From Devosia equisanguinis (GTDB lineage: Bacteria > Pseudomonadota > Alphaproteobacteria > Rhizobiales > Devosiaceae): a stretch of 26,695 bases of DNA. The stretch lies in the NCBI GenBank assembly GCA_945888565.1, contig CAMDAL010000006.1, positions 1 to 26,695 on the forward strand. The letters run 5' to 3'. The notes below the pieces were generated by a model. It was not told the origin of the DNA and searched no databases. It saw nothing but the letters and a program-made list of their open reading frames with translations. Below, piece by piece: positions 16,477 to 24,027 of the stretch. Numbering within the stretch: the stretch's first letter is position 1; each line of letters starts with the position of its first letter. A program made the translations under genes and the position numbers.

Positions 16477-16819
16477 GGGGGAGCCTAGCGGTTTTACCGG
16501 CGCCGACGTGTCATCCCAGCGAAAGCGGGGACCCAACTCGAAGTCGGCGCAGGTGGATAGGTGGGTCCCTGCTTTAGCAGGGATGACACCGAGTGGTTGG
16601 GTTGAGGCCGGTAGCTGCCAGTCGGTGATGAATCCGAAGCGGACGGCCCCCTCCCGGCCTCCCCCACAAAGGGGGAGGTGAAGAAAGAGCGGCCTTGCCG
16701 CCAGTGGGTTTGACTAAGCGGGCCGGGGGTATTCGGCGCGTTGACGTGAAGGGAGGCGGGGCGGAAGGGACGCGCTGCTTTCAAGGACCTAGAAACGAAC
16801 CATCATACAGGGGACTGAC
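16477..16819. other. 343-bp gene-free gap inside the transporter operon
   Basis: Between permease stop and binding-protein start I find the family A palindrome (16509-16588), a short fragment of the CCTCCCCC-type repeat (16664-16680, CCTCCCCCACAAAGGGGG), and then about 110 bases with no clear promoter or ORF. A TTGACG at 16741 has no acceptable -10. The gap appears to have grown by repeat insertion. Confidence 0.6.
16509..16588. repeat. Palindromic repeat, family A copy 1 (27-bp arms)
   Basis: Arms 16509-16535 and 16562-16588 are inverted copies with 3 mismatches in 27, starting TGTCATCCC and ending GGGACCCA, around a 26-base centre. The same arms recur at 18031-18108. They lie in the gap between the permease and binding-protein genes. 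This type of GTCATCCC...GGGACCCA palindrome is common in alphaproteobacterial genomes (general knowledge). Confidence 0.85.
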
Positions 16820-17977
16820 ATGAGCATTCTTTCGGGCGGCATGAGCCGCCGTACCTTCCTGCAGGTTTCGGCCGCGGGCGTTGTCACGGCGACGGCGCTG
16901 GGCGGCGTCGGCGGCGCCAGTGCCGCGCCTTACTCCAAGTTCACCTGGATCTCGCCGCGCGGCACGCTCGAAGTGCTCGACGACTATCCGTACTGGGTGG
17001 CCAAGAAACTCGGCTATTTCACCGACCTGGGCCTCGAGACGGCGATGGAGCCGGGCCCGTCGGACGGCACCGCGACGGTGAAATTCGTCGATGTGGGCCA
17101 GGCCGACATGGGCTTCCCGTCGCCGGGCGTGTTCTCGTTCGCGCTCGAAAACGGCATGAAGCTGAAATCGGCGTTCCACATGGGCGCCAAGGACACGTTC
17201 TCGCTCGCCTTCCGCAAGGGCGAGGGCACCAACGACCTGAAGACGCTCGAGGGCAAGACCATCCTGCTCGGCTCGGCGGCGTGGCAGTCGATCGTCGATC
17301 CGATGCTGGGCGTGCAGGGCGTCGACATCACCAAGGTGAAGTATGTCGAGGCCGGCTGGCCGACCTGGGGCACGGCGCTGAAGGCCGGGCAGGGCGACGC
17401 GGCACTGAGCTGGGAAGGCCTGCGGGCCGAGTGGATCGGCTCGAACATGGACTTCGAATACTGGCTGGGCGTGCAGAAATCGCCGCTGTTCGCCAACACC
17501 TTCGTGGTGCGGGCCGCCGATCTCGACGATCCGGACAAGAAGGCCTTCCTCGACAAGTACCTCAAGGGCTGGGCGATGGGTCTCGAGTACGCCTATCACA
17601 ACCCGCGCGCCGCGGTGGAGATGGTGTTTGAGCAGTTCCCGACGCTGGCCAGCAATATCGGGCCGGAGCTGGGCATCACCTCGATCCTGCAGCAGATCGC
17701 GGTGTTCCGTGGCGACATGGACAAGCGCGCCGGCTGGGGTGACCACGACATGGTCGCCTGGCAGACGTTCTTCGACAAGATCTACGAACTGGGCCAGATC
17801 AAGACTGCGGTGAAGGCCGAGGACGTGTGTTCGAACGCCTGCATCGCGGCCGCCAACGACTTCGACCATGCCAAGGTGAAGGCAGATGCCGACGGCTACA
17901 CACTGAGCGAAGCGTTCGCGGCGATCGACGTCGAGAAGGTGAAGGCCGGGCTCTACGACCAGGCCGTGCCGGCGTGA
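16820..17977 (+). CDS. NMT1/THI5-like ABC substrate-binding protein with Tat signal
   Basis: A 385-residue periplasmic binding protein for the NitT/TauT-type transporter. A twin-arginine signal is visible at the N-terminus (SRRTFLQVSA, with R10/R11), followed by a hydrophobic stretch and an ASA-A cleavage region at about 33-36. The mature protein has the two-lobed family pattern: YWVAKKLGYFTDLGLE, then VGQADMGFPSPGVF, then KTILLGSAAWQSIVDPMLG and LKAGQGDAALSWEG. The family binds pyrimidine precursors, sulfonates, nitrate, taurine or aromatic compounds, so the ligand is not fixed. Tat export suggests folding or cofactor/metal loading before export. AGGGGA lies about six bases before the ATG. 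A strong hairpin follows its stop. Confidence 0.9.
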   Translation: MSILSGGMSRRTFLQVSAAGVVTATALGGVGGASAAPYSKFTWISPRGTLEVLDDYPYWVAKKLGYFTDLGLETAMEPGPSDGTATVKFVDVGQADMGFPSPGVFSFALENGMKLKSAFHMGAKDTFSLAFRKGEGTNDLKTLEGKTILLGSAAWQSIVDPMLGVQGVDITKVKYVEAGWPTWGTALKAGQGDAALSWEGLRAEWIGSNMDFEYWLGVQKSPLFANTFVVRAADLDDPDKKAFLDKYLKGWAMGLEYAYHNPRAAVEMVFEQFPTLASNIGPELGITSILQQIAVFRGDMDKRAGWGDHDMVAWQTFFDKIYELGQIKTAVKAEDVCSNACIAAANDFDHAKVKADADGYTLSEAFAAIDVEKVKAGLYDQAVPA

Positions 17978-17988
17978 TCTGATCATTT

Positions 17989-18014
17989 GGGCGGGTGGTT
18001 TTCGCCACCCGCCC
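17989..18014 (+). terminator. Strong stem-loop after the binding-protein gene
   Basis: GGGCGGGTGG (17989-17998) and CCACCCGCCC (18005-18014) pair perfectly around TTTTCG, 11 bases past the binding-protein stop. GAAAAC follows, so there is no U-run on the plus strand. A role as a 3' mRNA stabiliser of the abundant binding-protein message is as likely as termination. Confidence 0.55.
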
Positions 18015-18030
18015 GAAAACCTCCACCGCG

Positions 18031-18108
18031 GTCATCCCTGCGACAGCAGGGACCCACTTTTCAACCCGCGCCAGCGGCGAGGTGGGTTCCTGCTGTCGCA
18101 GGGATGAC
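18031..18108. repeat. Palindromic repeat, family A copy 2 (27-bp arms)
   Basis: Arms 18031-18057 and 18082-18108 are inverted copies with one mismatch in 27 (GTCATCCCTGCGACAGCAGG... ending ACCCAC) around a 24-base centre. It closely resembles the element at 16509-16588. It lies between the binding-protein gene and the Gfo/Idh/MocA gene. Confidence 0.87.
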
Positions 18109-18167
18109 AGTGGATGGGGCCGGGACGCCGGTGTTGAGGCCGAAAGAATGGAAACGGGGAGGGGCCG

Positions 18168-19247
18168 ATGGCCGATACAGTGAAGGTTCTGGTGGTTGGG
18201 CTGGGCAACATGGGCAAGTCCCATGCGAGCGCGTATCACCGCAATCCGGGGTTCGAGATCGTCGGGCTGATGAGCCGCTCGATCAAGAGCGCGGCCATTC
18301 CCGATGAGCTGAAGGGTTATCCGCTGTTCGAGGATTTCGATGCTGCGCTCAAGGCGACGAAGCCCGACGCGGTGTCGATCAACTCCTGGCCCAACTCGCA
18401 CGCCGAATACGCCATCAAGGCCATGGAAGCGGGCGCCCATGTGTTCATGGAAAAGCCGATCGCGACGAACAATGAGGACGCGGCGCGCGTCGTCGCCACG
18501 GCGCGGGCGAAAGGGCGAAAACTGGTGCTCGGCTATATCCTGCGGGTGCATCCGAGCTGGATGAAGTTCACCGAGCTGGCCCAGACGCTGGGCAAGCCGC
18601 TGGTGATGCGGCTCAACCTCAACCAGCAGTCGGGCGGGCCGACCTACGACTGGCACAAGAACCTGATCGACTCGCTGATCCCGATCGTCGACTGCGGCGT
18701 GCACTACGTGGACGTGATGTGCCAGATGACCGGGGCCAAGCCGGTGCGCGTGCACGGTATCGGCGCCAAGCTCTGGGCCGAGGCCGACAAGCAGAACTAT
18801 GGCCACCTGCATGTCGAGTTCGATGACGGCTCGGTCGGCTGGTACGAAGCGGGCTGGGGCCCGATGATGAGCGAGGTCGCCTATTTCGTGAAGGACGTGG
18901 TGGGGCCGAAGGGCGCCGTGTCGATCGTGCCCAACCCCAAGGCGCACAAGGACGGCGTGTCGGATAGCTCGAATATCGACCAGCACACCAAGACCGATGC
19001 GATCCAGTATCACCATGCCGAGGTGAACCCGGGCGACAAGTCGTTTGCGAAGAAGGACGAGATCTTCACCATGGACGACGAGCCGGGCCACCAGGACCTG
19101 TGCGACCGCGAGCAGGCCTATTTCCTCAAGGCGATCGTCGAGGATATCGACCTGACGGAGTCGATGGATGCGGCGGTGAACAGCCTGCGGATCGTGCTTG
19201 CGGCGGAACAATCGATCAACGAGAAGCGCGTGGTCGAGCTCGCATAG
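18168..19247 (+). CDS. Gfo/Idh/MocA-family NAD(P)-dependent oxidoreductase (left arm)
   Basis: A 359-residue cytoplasmic dehydrogenase. The Rossmann motif VVGLGNMG (9-16) begins the NAD(P)-binding domain, the family E-K-P motif is at 95-97 (MEKPIAT), and D175/H179 (VDCGVHYVDV) supply the usual catalytic region in the C-terminal domain. Family members oxidise polyols, sugars and cyclitols or reduce the corresponding ketones. A GGGGAGGGG ribosome site precedes the ATG. It lies downstream of the transporter and upstream of the amidohydrolase. A second, distinct member lies on the right arm (20753-21754), so the pathway may use two successive oxidations or an oxidation/reduction pair. Confidence 0.9.
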   Translation: MADTVKVLVVGLGNMGKSHASAYHRNPGFEIVGLMSRSIKSAAIPDELKGYPLFEDFDAALKATKPDAVSINSWPNSHAEYAIKAMEAGAHVFMEKPIATNNEDAARVVATARAKGRKLVLGYILRVHPSWMKFTELAQTLGKPLVMRLNLNQQSGGPTYDWHKNLIDSLIPIVDCGVHYVDVMCQMTGAKPVRVHGIGAKLWAEADKQNYGHLHVEFDDGSVGWYEAGWGPMMSEVAYFVKDVVGPKGAVSIVPNPKAHKDGVSDSSNIDQHTKTDAIQYHHAEVNPGDKSFAKKDEIFTMDDEPGHQDLCDREQAYFLKAIVEDIDLTESMDAAVNSLRIVLAAEQSINEKRVVELA

Positions 19248-19334
19248 GCCAGATCCCGAGGACAGCCGGGTGCGGCGGCGGGCCGGAAGGTCCGCTGCGA
19301 TCGCGGCGGCATACGTGTTTTGAGGAGACTACTG

Positions 19335-20546
19335 ATGACGGCGACCTACGATCTCGTGCTGACGGGCGGCCGGGTGATCGACGAGCGCAACGGCATCGAC
19401 GGCGTGAACGACGTTGCGATCAAGGGCGGCAAGATCGCCGCCGTGGGACCGGGGCTGGCCGCGTCGGCCGCCAAGGTGCGCGACGCCAAGGGGCTGATCG
19501 TTGCGCCGGGGCTGATCGACATCCACACCCATGTCTACCACAAGGCAACGTCGCTGAGCGTCGACCCCGGCTTCATCGCTCGGCGCTCGGCCTGCACGAC
19601 GCTGATCGATGCGGGCAGCGCGGGCGCCGGCAACTATGACGGGTTCCGCGACTATGTGATGGCGCACTCGCCGTACCGGATCTTCGCGTTCCTCAACATC
19701 TCGTTCCCCGGCATTTTCGGCTTCGACAAGGACGTGTCGGTGGGCGAGGCGACGCATCGGAACATGCTGCCGGTGCATCGCTGCGTGCGGACGATCGAGG
19801 AGAACCGCGACCGGATCATCGGGGTGAAGGTGCGCATCGGCGGCATCGTCACGGGTGACCTGGGGCTCGGGGCGCTGGAACTGGCGCTCGAGGCCGCCAA
19901 CGCGGTCGACCTGCCGCTGATGACGCATATCGGGCATCCGCCGCCGAGCTATGGCGACGTGGTGGACATGCTGCGGCCGGGCGACATCCTGACCCACTGC
20001 TACCGGCCGGAGCCGAACTCGGCGATCGGCGATGACGGCAAGATCCTGCCGCAGATCATCGCGGCGCGGGAGCGCGGCGTGCTGTTCGACATCGCCCACG
20101 GCATGGGCGCGTTCGGCTACGAGACGGCGGAGACGGCACTGACGGCAGGGTTCAAGCCGGACCTGATCTCATCGGACGTGCACGTGATCGCAGTCGAGGG
20201 GCCGGGGTTCGACCTGCTGCATGTGATGAGCAAGCTCTACAACACCGGGCTGACCCTGCCGGAGGTGATCGGCATGTCGACGAGCCGGCCGGCGCTTGCG
20301 ATCCGCAAGCCGGAGCTCGGGCACCTGGGCGTCGGGTCGCCGGCGGATATCGCGGTGCTGCGCGAGGTGGCGTCGGACTTCGTGTTCCAGGACGTGGTCG
20401 GCCAGAAGCGGCAGGGGACGAAGCTGTTGCAGCCGGAGATGGTGTTCCTCGGCGGCAAGGAGATGGAAGTCAGCCGCCGGCCGTTCGAGGAGTGGTCGAT
20501 CCTCGGGCACTATGGGCATGGGGATCATCACCACCACGATCATTGA
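19335..20546 (+). CDS. Amidohydrolase-superfamily hydrolase, cog3964 (amidohydrolase/deacetylase) type
   Basis: A 403-residue dihydroorotase-like metallohydrolase. Metal ligands are visible: H64 and H66 (DIHTHVYH), the likely carboxylated K165 (GVKVRIGG), H198 (MTHIGHPP), H221 (LTHCYRP) and D281 (SSDVH). As I recall, characterised cog3964 members Atu3266 and Oant2987 hydrolyse acetyl-(R)-mandelate, which suggests ester or amide cleavage of an acylated alpha-hydroxy or amino acid; the substrate here is unknown. The ATG at 19335 has GAGGAG seven bases upstream; the in-frame TTG at 19320 would precede that site. The C-terminus ends in a natural histidine-rich tail (HGDHHHHDH), possibly metal-binding. 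Last gene of the left arm. Confidence 0.88.
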   Translation: MTATYDLVLTGGRVIDERNGIDGVNDVAIKGGKIAAVGPGLAASAAKVRDAKGLIVAPGLIDIHTHVYHKATSLSVDPGFIARRSACTTLIDAGSAGAGNYDGFRDYVMAHSPYRIFAFLNISFPGIFGFDKDVSVGEATHRNMLPVHRCVRTIEENRDRIIGVKVRIGGIVTGDLGLGALELALEAANAVDLPLMTHIGHPPPSYGDVVDMLRPGDILTHCYRPEPNSAIGDDGKILPQIIAARERGVLFDIAHGMGAFGYETAETALTAGFKPDLISSDVHVIAVEGPGFDLLHVMSKLYNTGLTLPEVIGMSTSRPALAIRKPELGHLGVGSPADIAVLREVASDFVFQDVVGQKRQGTKLLQPEMVFLGGKEMEVSRRPFEEWSILGHYGHGDHHHHDH

Positions 20547-20577
20547 GGTGGGGTTCGTGCAGGCGCTGTGCCTGTAC

Positions 20578-20742
20578 CGCCCCCTTCACCATGCTTCGCA
20601 TGGTCCCCTTCCCCCGTTACACGGGGGAAGACCCCGGTCGGGACACCGACCTTGTCAGTGCAGGATCGAGACGCCGACGTCGCCGGGGTCCTCCACCGCG
20701 CAGCGGGGGAGGGGGACCACGCGCAGCGTGGTGGAGGGGGCG
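20578..20742. repeat. 165-bp inverted-repeat element, family B copy 1
   Basis: Two 60-base arms (20578-20637 and 20683-20742) are inverted copies with roughly a dozen differences, around a 45-base centre; each arm has its own inner hairpins such as ACCATGC..GCATGGT. It fills the space between the convergent amidohydrolase and right-arm Gfo/Idh genes. A related element lies at 25490-25650. No ORF with a start and ribosome site lies in it. Confidence 0.85.
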
Positions 20743-20752
20743 GTCGCGAGCG

Positions 20753-21754
20753 CTACCCGATCCGCACCACCTCGCCCGTCCGGGCCGACTCCTCGGCCGC
20801 CAAGGTTGCCTCCAGCGCAGCTACGGCGTCGTCCGGCCGCCCGATTGTCGGCACCTCACCCCGCAGCGCACACCCCGTGAAGTAGGTGAACTCATCCCGC
20901 AAGGCGCCGCCGCGGACGCCTTCGAACATCGGCCAGTAGGTGGTGTCGGGGCTGTGGAGCTTGTCGGTGCCGACGATGCCGAGGTTGGGGAAGGTGTCCT
21001 GGACGTGGATGATGCCTTCGGTGCCGATGATCGACATGCGCTCGTCGATGTCGAACGGGGTCTTGTCGGGCATGCTCCACACGGTTTCGAGCGTGGCGGT
21101 GGCGCCCGAGGCGAAGCGGAACATGGTCTGGCCGATGTCGGGGTATTTCAGGCCGCGGATGTCGACCGTCTGGGCGTAGGCCGAGACGATCTTCGACCCG
21201 GTGAACCAGAGCATGATGTCTGTGTCGTGGATGGCGTCGCCGACGATGGGGCCGATCTTCTGGAGGATGGTCGGCGTCCAGGCGGCGGGGATGTTGCGGC
21301 GCGAACTCAGCGCCACGATCCTGCCGATGCGGCCGGCGTCGATCGCCTCCTTGGCCATGCGGTAGCGCGGGTTGAAGCGGACGATGTGGCCGATGAACAG
21401 GATGCCCTTCGCGCCTTTGCTCGCTTCGACGATCTTGCGCGCATCCTCCACGGTGGAGGCAATCGGCTTTTCGAGGAAGACGTGCTTGCCAGCTTTGAGC
21501 GCGGCGATGGCGGGTTCGGTGTGCTGGTCCCACATGGTGCAGATGGAGACTGCGTCGATGTCGGGGTCGGCGAGCATGTCGTGGTAGTCGCGGTAGAGCT
21601 TCTTCACGCCGAACTTTTCGCCCAGCGCGGTGAGGCGGTCCTCGGTGCGGGTGCAGAGCGCCGCCAGTTCGAGGTTGGGGATGCCCTTGATGGTGTCGGC
21701 GTGGATTTCGCCGAACCAGCCGAGTCCGATGATGCCGATGCGCAGTTTGTCCAT
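20753..21754 (-). CDS. Gfo/Idh/MocA-family NAD(P)-dependent oxidoreductase (right arm)
   Basis: A 333-residue dehydrogenase of about the length of inositol 2-dehydrogenase. Rossmann motif IIGLGWFG (8-15), E-K-P at 95-97 (LEKPIAS), and D173/H176 (GDAIHDTDIM) in the catalytic domain. AGGGGGAG stands just before the ATG. It is clearly different from the left-arm family member in sequence and length, so it is not a simple duplicate. It is the last gene of the minus-strand right arm, 110 bases after the SDR gene. The cofactor and substrate (cyclitol, sugar or derived acid) cannot be fixed from sequence. Confidence 0.9.
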   Translation of the reverse strand: MDKLRIGIIGLGWFGEIHADTIKGIPNLELAALCTRTEDRLTALGEKFGVKKLYRDYHDMLADPDIDAVSICTMWDQHTEPAIAALKAGKHVFLEKPIASTVEDARKIVEASKGAKGILFIGHIVRFNPRYRMAKEAIDAGRIGRIVALSSRRNIPAAWTPTILQKIGPIVGDAIHDTDIMLWFTGSKIVSAYAQTVDIRGLKYPDIGQTMFRFASGATATLETVWSMPDKTPFDIDERMSIIGTEGIIHVQDTFPNLGIVGTDKLHSPDTTYWPMFEGVRGGALRDEFTYFTGCALRGEVPTIGRPDDAVAALEATLAAEESARTGEVVRIG

Positions 21755-21794
21755 GTGCTCCCCCTGGGTGTTTCAGTTGCGTCGGGCTTGTTGC

Positions 21795-21842
21795 TCCCCC
21801 CTTCCGCCCTGCCGGGCACCTTCCCCCGCAAGCGGGAGAAGG
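21795..21842. repeat. Degenerate GC-rich palindromic repeat fragment
   Basis: CTTCCCCC...GCGGGAGAAGG around 21821-21842 and the preceding CCCCCCTTCC resemble the inner part of the family B and C elements. It fills most of the 110-base gap between the SDR and Gfo/Idh genes and looks like a decayed copy. Confidence 0.5.
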
Positions 21843-21864
21843 ACTTGCCGTGGCGCGGTTGGGG

Positions 21865-22644
21865 CTAGAAATCCTCCACTGTCAGTTCGCGGGTCATGAC
21901 GATGTTGCCGGCCATCAGGCCGCAATCGACCGGGATGGCGGCGCCGGTGACGGCGCTGGCGAGATCGGAGACGAGGAAGCTGATGACGCGGGCGACCTCG
22001 TCGGGTTCGACGATGCGGCCGAGCGGATACCAGCGCTCGAGGGTCTTCAGCACGTTGGGGTCCTTGGCCTTGCGCTCGTCCCAGATGGGAGTGCGCACGG
22101 TGCCGGGGAGCACGATGTTGCAGCGGATGTTGTAGCGGCCATATTCCATGGCGATGGCCTTGGTGAGCGAGATCATCGCCGCCTTGCCGGCGCTGTAGGC
22201 GGCATCGCCGAGCGAGTGGAGGCCGTTGACCGAGCCGACCATAACGATGTTGCCGGCGCGGCGCTCGACCATGCCGGGGAGTACGGCGTGGGCGCAGTTA
22301 TAGGCGCCATTGAGGTTGGCGTTGACGTCGTCGGCCCAGCCCTGCGGCGTGGTGCGGGCCATGACCGGATTGTGCGAGATGCCGGCATTGTTGATGAGGA
22401 TGTGCACGTCGCCGAAGCCGGCGAAGGCGGCCTTCACCGCCTCGGCGTCGCCGATATCGAGGACGGCCGGGAGTACCTTGATGCCGTCCTTGCCGAGGGT
22501 GTCGACGAGGCCGTTGACCTTATCGCTCATATCGAGCGCGGCGATGGTGGCGCCCTCGTTGCCGAAGAAGCGGCAGAGCCACTGGCCGATGCCGCCGGCG
22601 GCGCCGGTGATGGCGATGGTCTTGCCCGAAAACTGTCCGGTCAT
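21865..22644 (-). CDS. Short-chain dehydrogenase/reductase (SDR), classical type
   Basis: A 259-residue NAD(P)-dependent oxidoreductase. The cofactor motif TGAAGGIG (13-20), NNAG (85-88), and the catalytic tetrad N110, S138, Y150 and K154 (YSAGK) are all present. D38 at the end of the second strand (LDMS) favours NAD over NADP by general SDR rules. Its ATG lies two bases after the stop of the TIM-barrel-like gene and AAGGGA is placed upstream, so translation is likely coupled. Together with the Gfo/Idh/MocA enzymes it suggests serial oxidation of hydroxyl groups. The C-terminus (VMTRELTVEDF) extends past the usual SDR core. Confidence 0.92.
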   Translation of the reverse strand: MTGQFSGKTIAITGAAGGIGQWLCRFFGNEGATIAALDMSDKVNGLVDTLGKDGIKVLPAVLDIGDAEAVKAAFAGFGDVHILINNAGISHNPVMARTTPQGWADDVNANLNGAYNCAHAVLPGMVERRAGNIVMVGSVNGLHSLGDAAYSAGKAAMISLTKAIAMEYGRYNIRCNIVLPGTVRTPIWDERKAKDPNVLKTLERWYPLGRIVEPDEVARVISFLVSDLASAVTGAAIPVDCGLMAGNIVMTRELTVEDF

Positions 22645-22646
22645 TG

Positions 22647-23822
22647 CTAGAAATCCCTTAGTGCATCGCCGATCCAGGCGAGGTTGCGTCGGCGCAGATG
22701 GCCCCAGTTATAGAAGGCCAGCTCGGTGACGCCACCGGCTTTCAGCAGCTCGACGGCCGCGAGAAAATCCGGCTTCGACGACAGGTCGGGGTGAGCCGGG
22801 CGGAGGATGCCGCGCAAGCGTCCGGTGCCGCGCAGGCGGCGCTTGAGGTCGAACAGGTCGGCTGCGACGCGGGCGCTGGATGGCTCGTAAAAGCAGGCCT
22901 CGATGATGCCGGTGGTTTCGGCGAGGGCGTGCAGATCGGTGCCCTCGTACCAGGCGCCGCCGGTGGGGCGGGCGACCGACGGGATGACGGCGATGTTCAC
23001 TTCGGGGCGGACCGCCGCGCGGATTTCGGCGACGAGCGAGGTGACCGTGGCGGAGCGGAAATCGAGGTAGCGGGATAGCTCGGCGTCGGCGCGGAGGTCG
23101 GCGGTCCAGAAGGCTTCGGCCATGTCGTCGGGGAAATCGACGTCGCTGTCGAGGTAAGCCGTGATGTCGGCGGCGACCTGGGATTTCAGGCGGGGCGCGT
23201 CGATGCCCCGGGCTTGCGCGGCGGCGACGCAATGGTCGCAGAAGCAGAGGCCGAGCAGGCTGTCGAGCCAGCGGTTCGAGCGGTTGAGCGCGAACTCGTG
23301 GTGGTAGCCATGGGCATAGGGAGTGAAGCCGGGGGCTTCGAGCGACAGGCCGGAGACATTGTAGGACTCGGTGACGTCGCGGGCGAGGCCGATGGCGTAG
23401 GCGCGGGCTTCGGGGGCCGAGGGGCAGAGGTTGTAGTAGTAGGGATCGCCAAAGGCGTTGCGGACGACGCTTTCGGGGTGGGCCGTGCCGAGCGTGGTGT
23501 TGTGGAGGAGGACGAGCCAGACATTGGTGGCGATGTCGGTGCGGGCGGTGAGCTCGCGGAGGACGTCGGTTTGCTGGAGAATCGAGTTGGCGACGGGCTT
23601 TATCGCGCCGTAGCGGGCGGAGTCGGCGTGGAAGTACACGGTACCGTCTTCCAGCATCGCCACCTTGCCGGCGGTGCCGTGCGGGCGGAGGAACTTGCCG
23701 GCGTGGTAGCTGCCGGCGATGGTGACTGTGTCCAGGTGGAGCGCATGGAACTCTGTGGCGGCGGCGGGGACGCCGGTCTCGGCGAGGTCCCAGGCGTAGG
23801 TGTAGATGGCGCGGTAGGTCAT
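22647..23822 (-). CDS. Unrecognised TIM-barrel-like protein with CxCxxC motif
   Basis: A 391-residue cytoplasmic protein (no signal peptide) that I cannot assign firmly. Features resemble glycoside-hydrolase-like barrels: an N-terminal YTYAWDLAETG, central GLSLEAPGFTPYAHGYHHE with E162, H171, H174, H175 and E176, then LCFCDHC (C193, C195, C198) right after a tryptophan helix, and a C-terminal ELAFYNWGHLRRRNLAWIG. The CFC-x-x-C element occurs in some hypothetical glycosyl hydrolase families and may bind a metal. GGAGAG stands about five bases before the ATG. It lies between the VOC and SDR genes in the right arm, so it probably acts on the same substrate, for example as a glycosidase or lyase. 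Function not established. Confidence 0.75.
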   Translation of the reverse strand: MTYRAIYTYAWDLAETGVPAAATEFHALHLDTVTIAGSYHAGKFLRPHGTAGKVAMLEDGTVYFHADSARYGAIKPVANSILQQTDVLRELTARTDIATNVWLVLLHNTTLGTAHPESVVRNAFGDPYYYNLCPSAPEARAYAIGLARDVTESYNVSGLSLEAPGFTPYAHGYHHEFALNRSNRWLDSLLGLCFCDHCVAAAQARGIDAPRLKSQVAADITAYLDSDVDFPDDMAEAFWTADLRADAELSRYLDFRSATVTSLVAEIRAAVRPEVNIAVIPSVARPTGGAWYEGTDLHALAETTGIIEACFYEPSSARVAADLFDLKRRLRGTGRLRGILRPAHPDLSSKPDFLAAVELLKAGGVTELAFYNWGHLRRRNLAWIGDALRDF

Positions 23823-23849
23823 GTTCTCTCCGACCGGGTGCGCAGCATT

Positions 23850-24016
23850 ACCCCCACCCTAGCTCTGCTACGGCCCTTCGTGCCTAGCGACGCTACCCTC
23901 CCCACAAGGGGGAGGGAGATCAGTGGCAGGTTGCGGGCGACATCGAACTCCCTCCCCCTTGTGGGGAGGGTAGCGTCGCTGTGAGCGAAGCGAGCTAGCG
24001 GAGCTAGGGTGGGGGT
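23850..24016. repeat. 167-bp inverted-repeat element, family C (69-bp arms)
   Basis: Arms 23850-23918 and 23948-24016 are inverted copies; the inner 30 or so bases (TAGCGACGCTACCCTCCCCA onward) are nearly perfect and the outer parts diverge in the middle, around a 29-base centre. It lies within the right-arm run, between the VOC gene stop and the start of the TIM-barrel-like gene, so the mRNA would carry a very long hairpin. Confidence 0.88.
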
Positions 24017-24027
24017 GACTGGTACGG

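Noticed and set aside
16741..16770. Promoter for the NMT1/THI5-like binding-protein gene (TTGACG)
   Set aside because: No acceptable -10 at 15-19 bases; the match is too weak to list.
16781..17986. 401-residue minus-strand frame
   Set aside because: Exact antisense of the Tat-exported binding protein, without start signals.
17799..19211. 470-residue minus-strand frame
   Set aside because: Antisense to the binding-protein and Gfo/Idh genes and the repeat between them; histidine/arginine/valine-rich shadow.
20578..20742. CRISPR array or small coding gene
   Set aside because: Only two inverted arms, no regularly spaced direct repeats; possible peptides are low-complexity and lack start signals.
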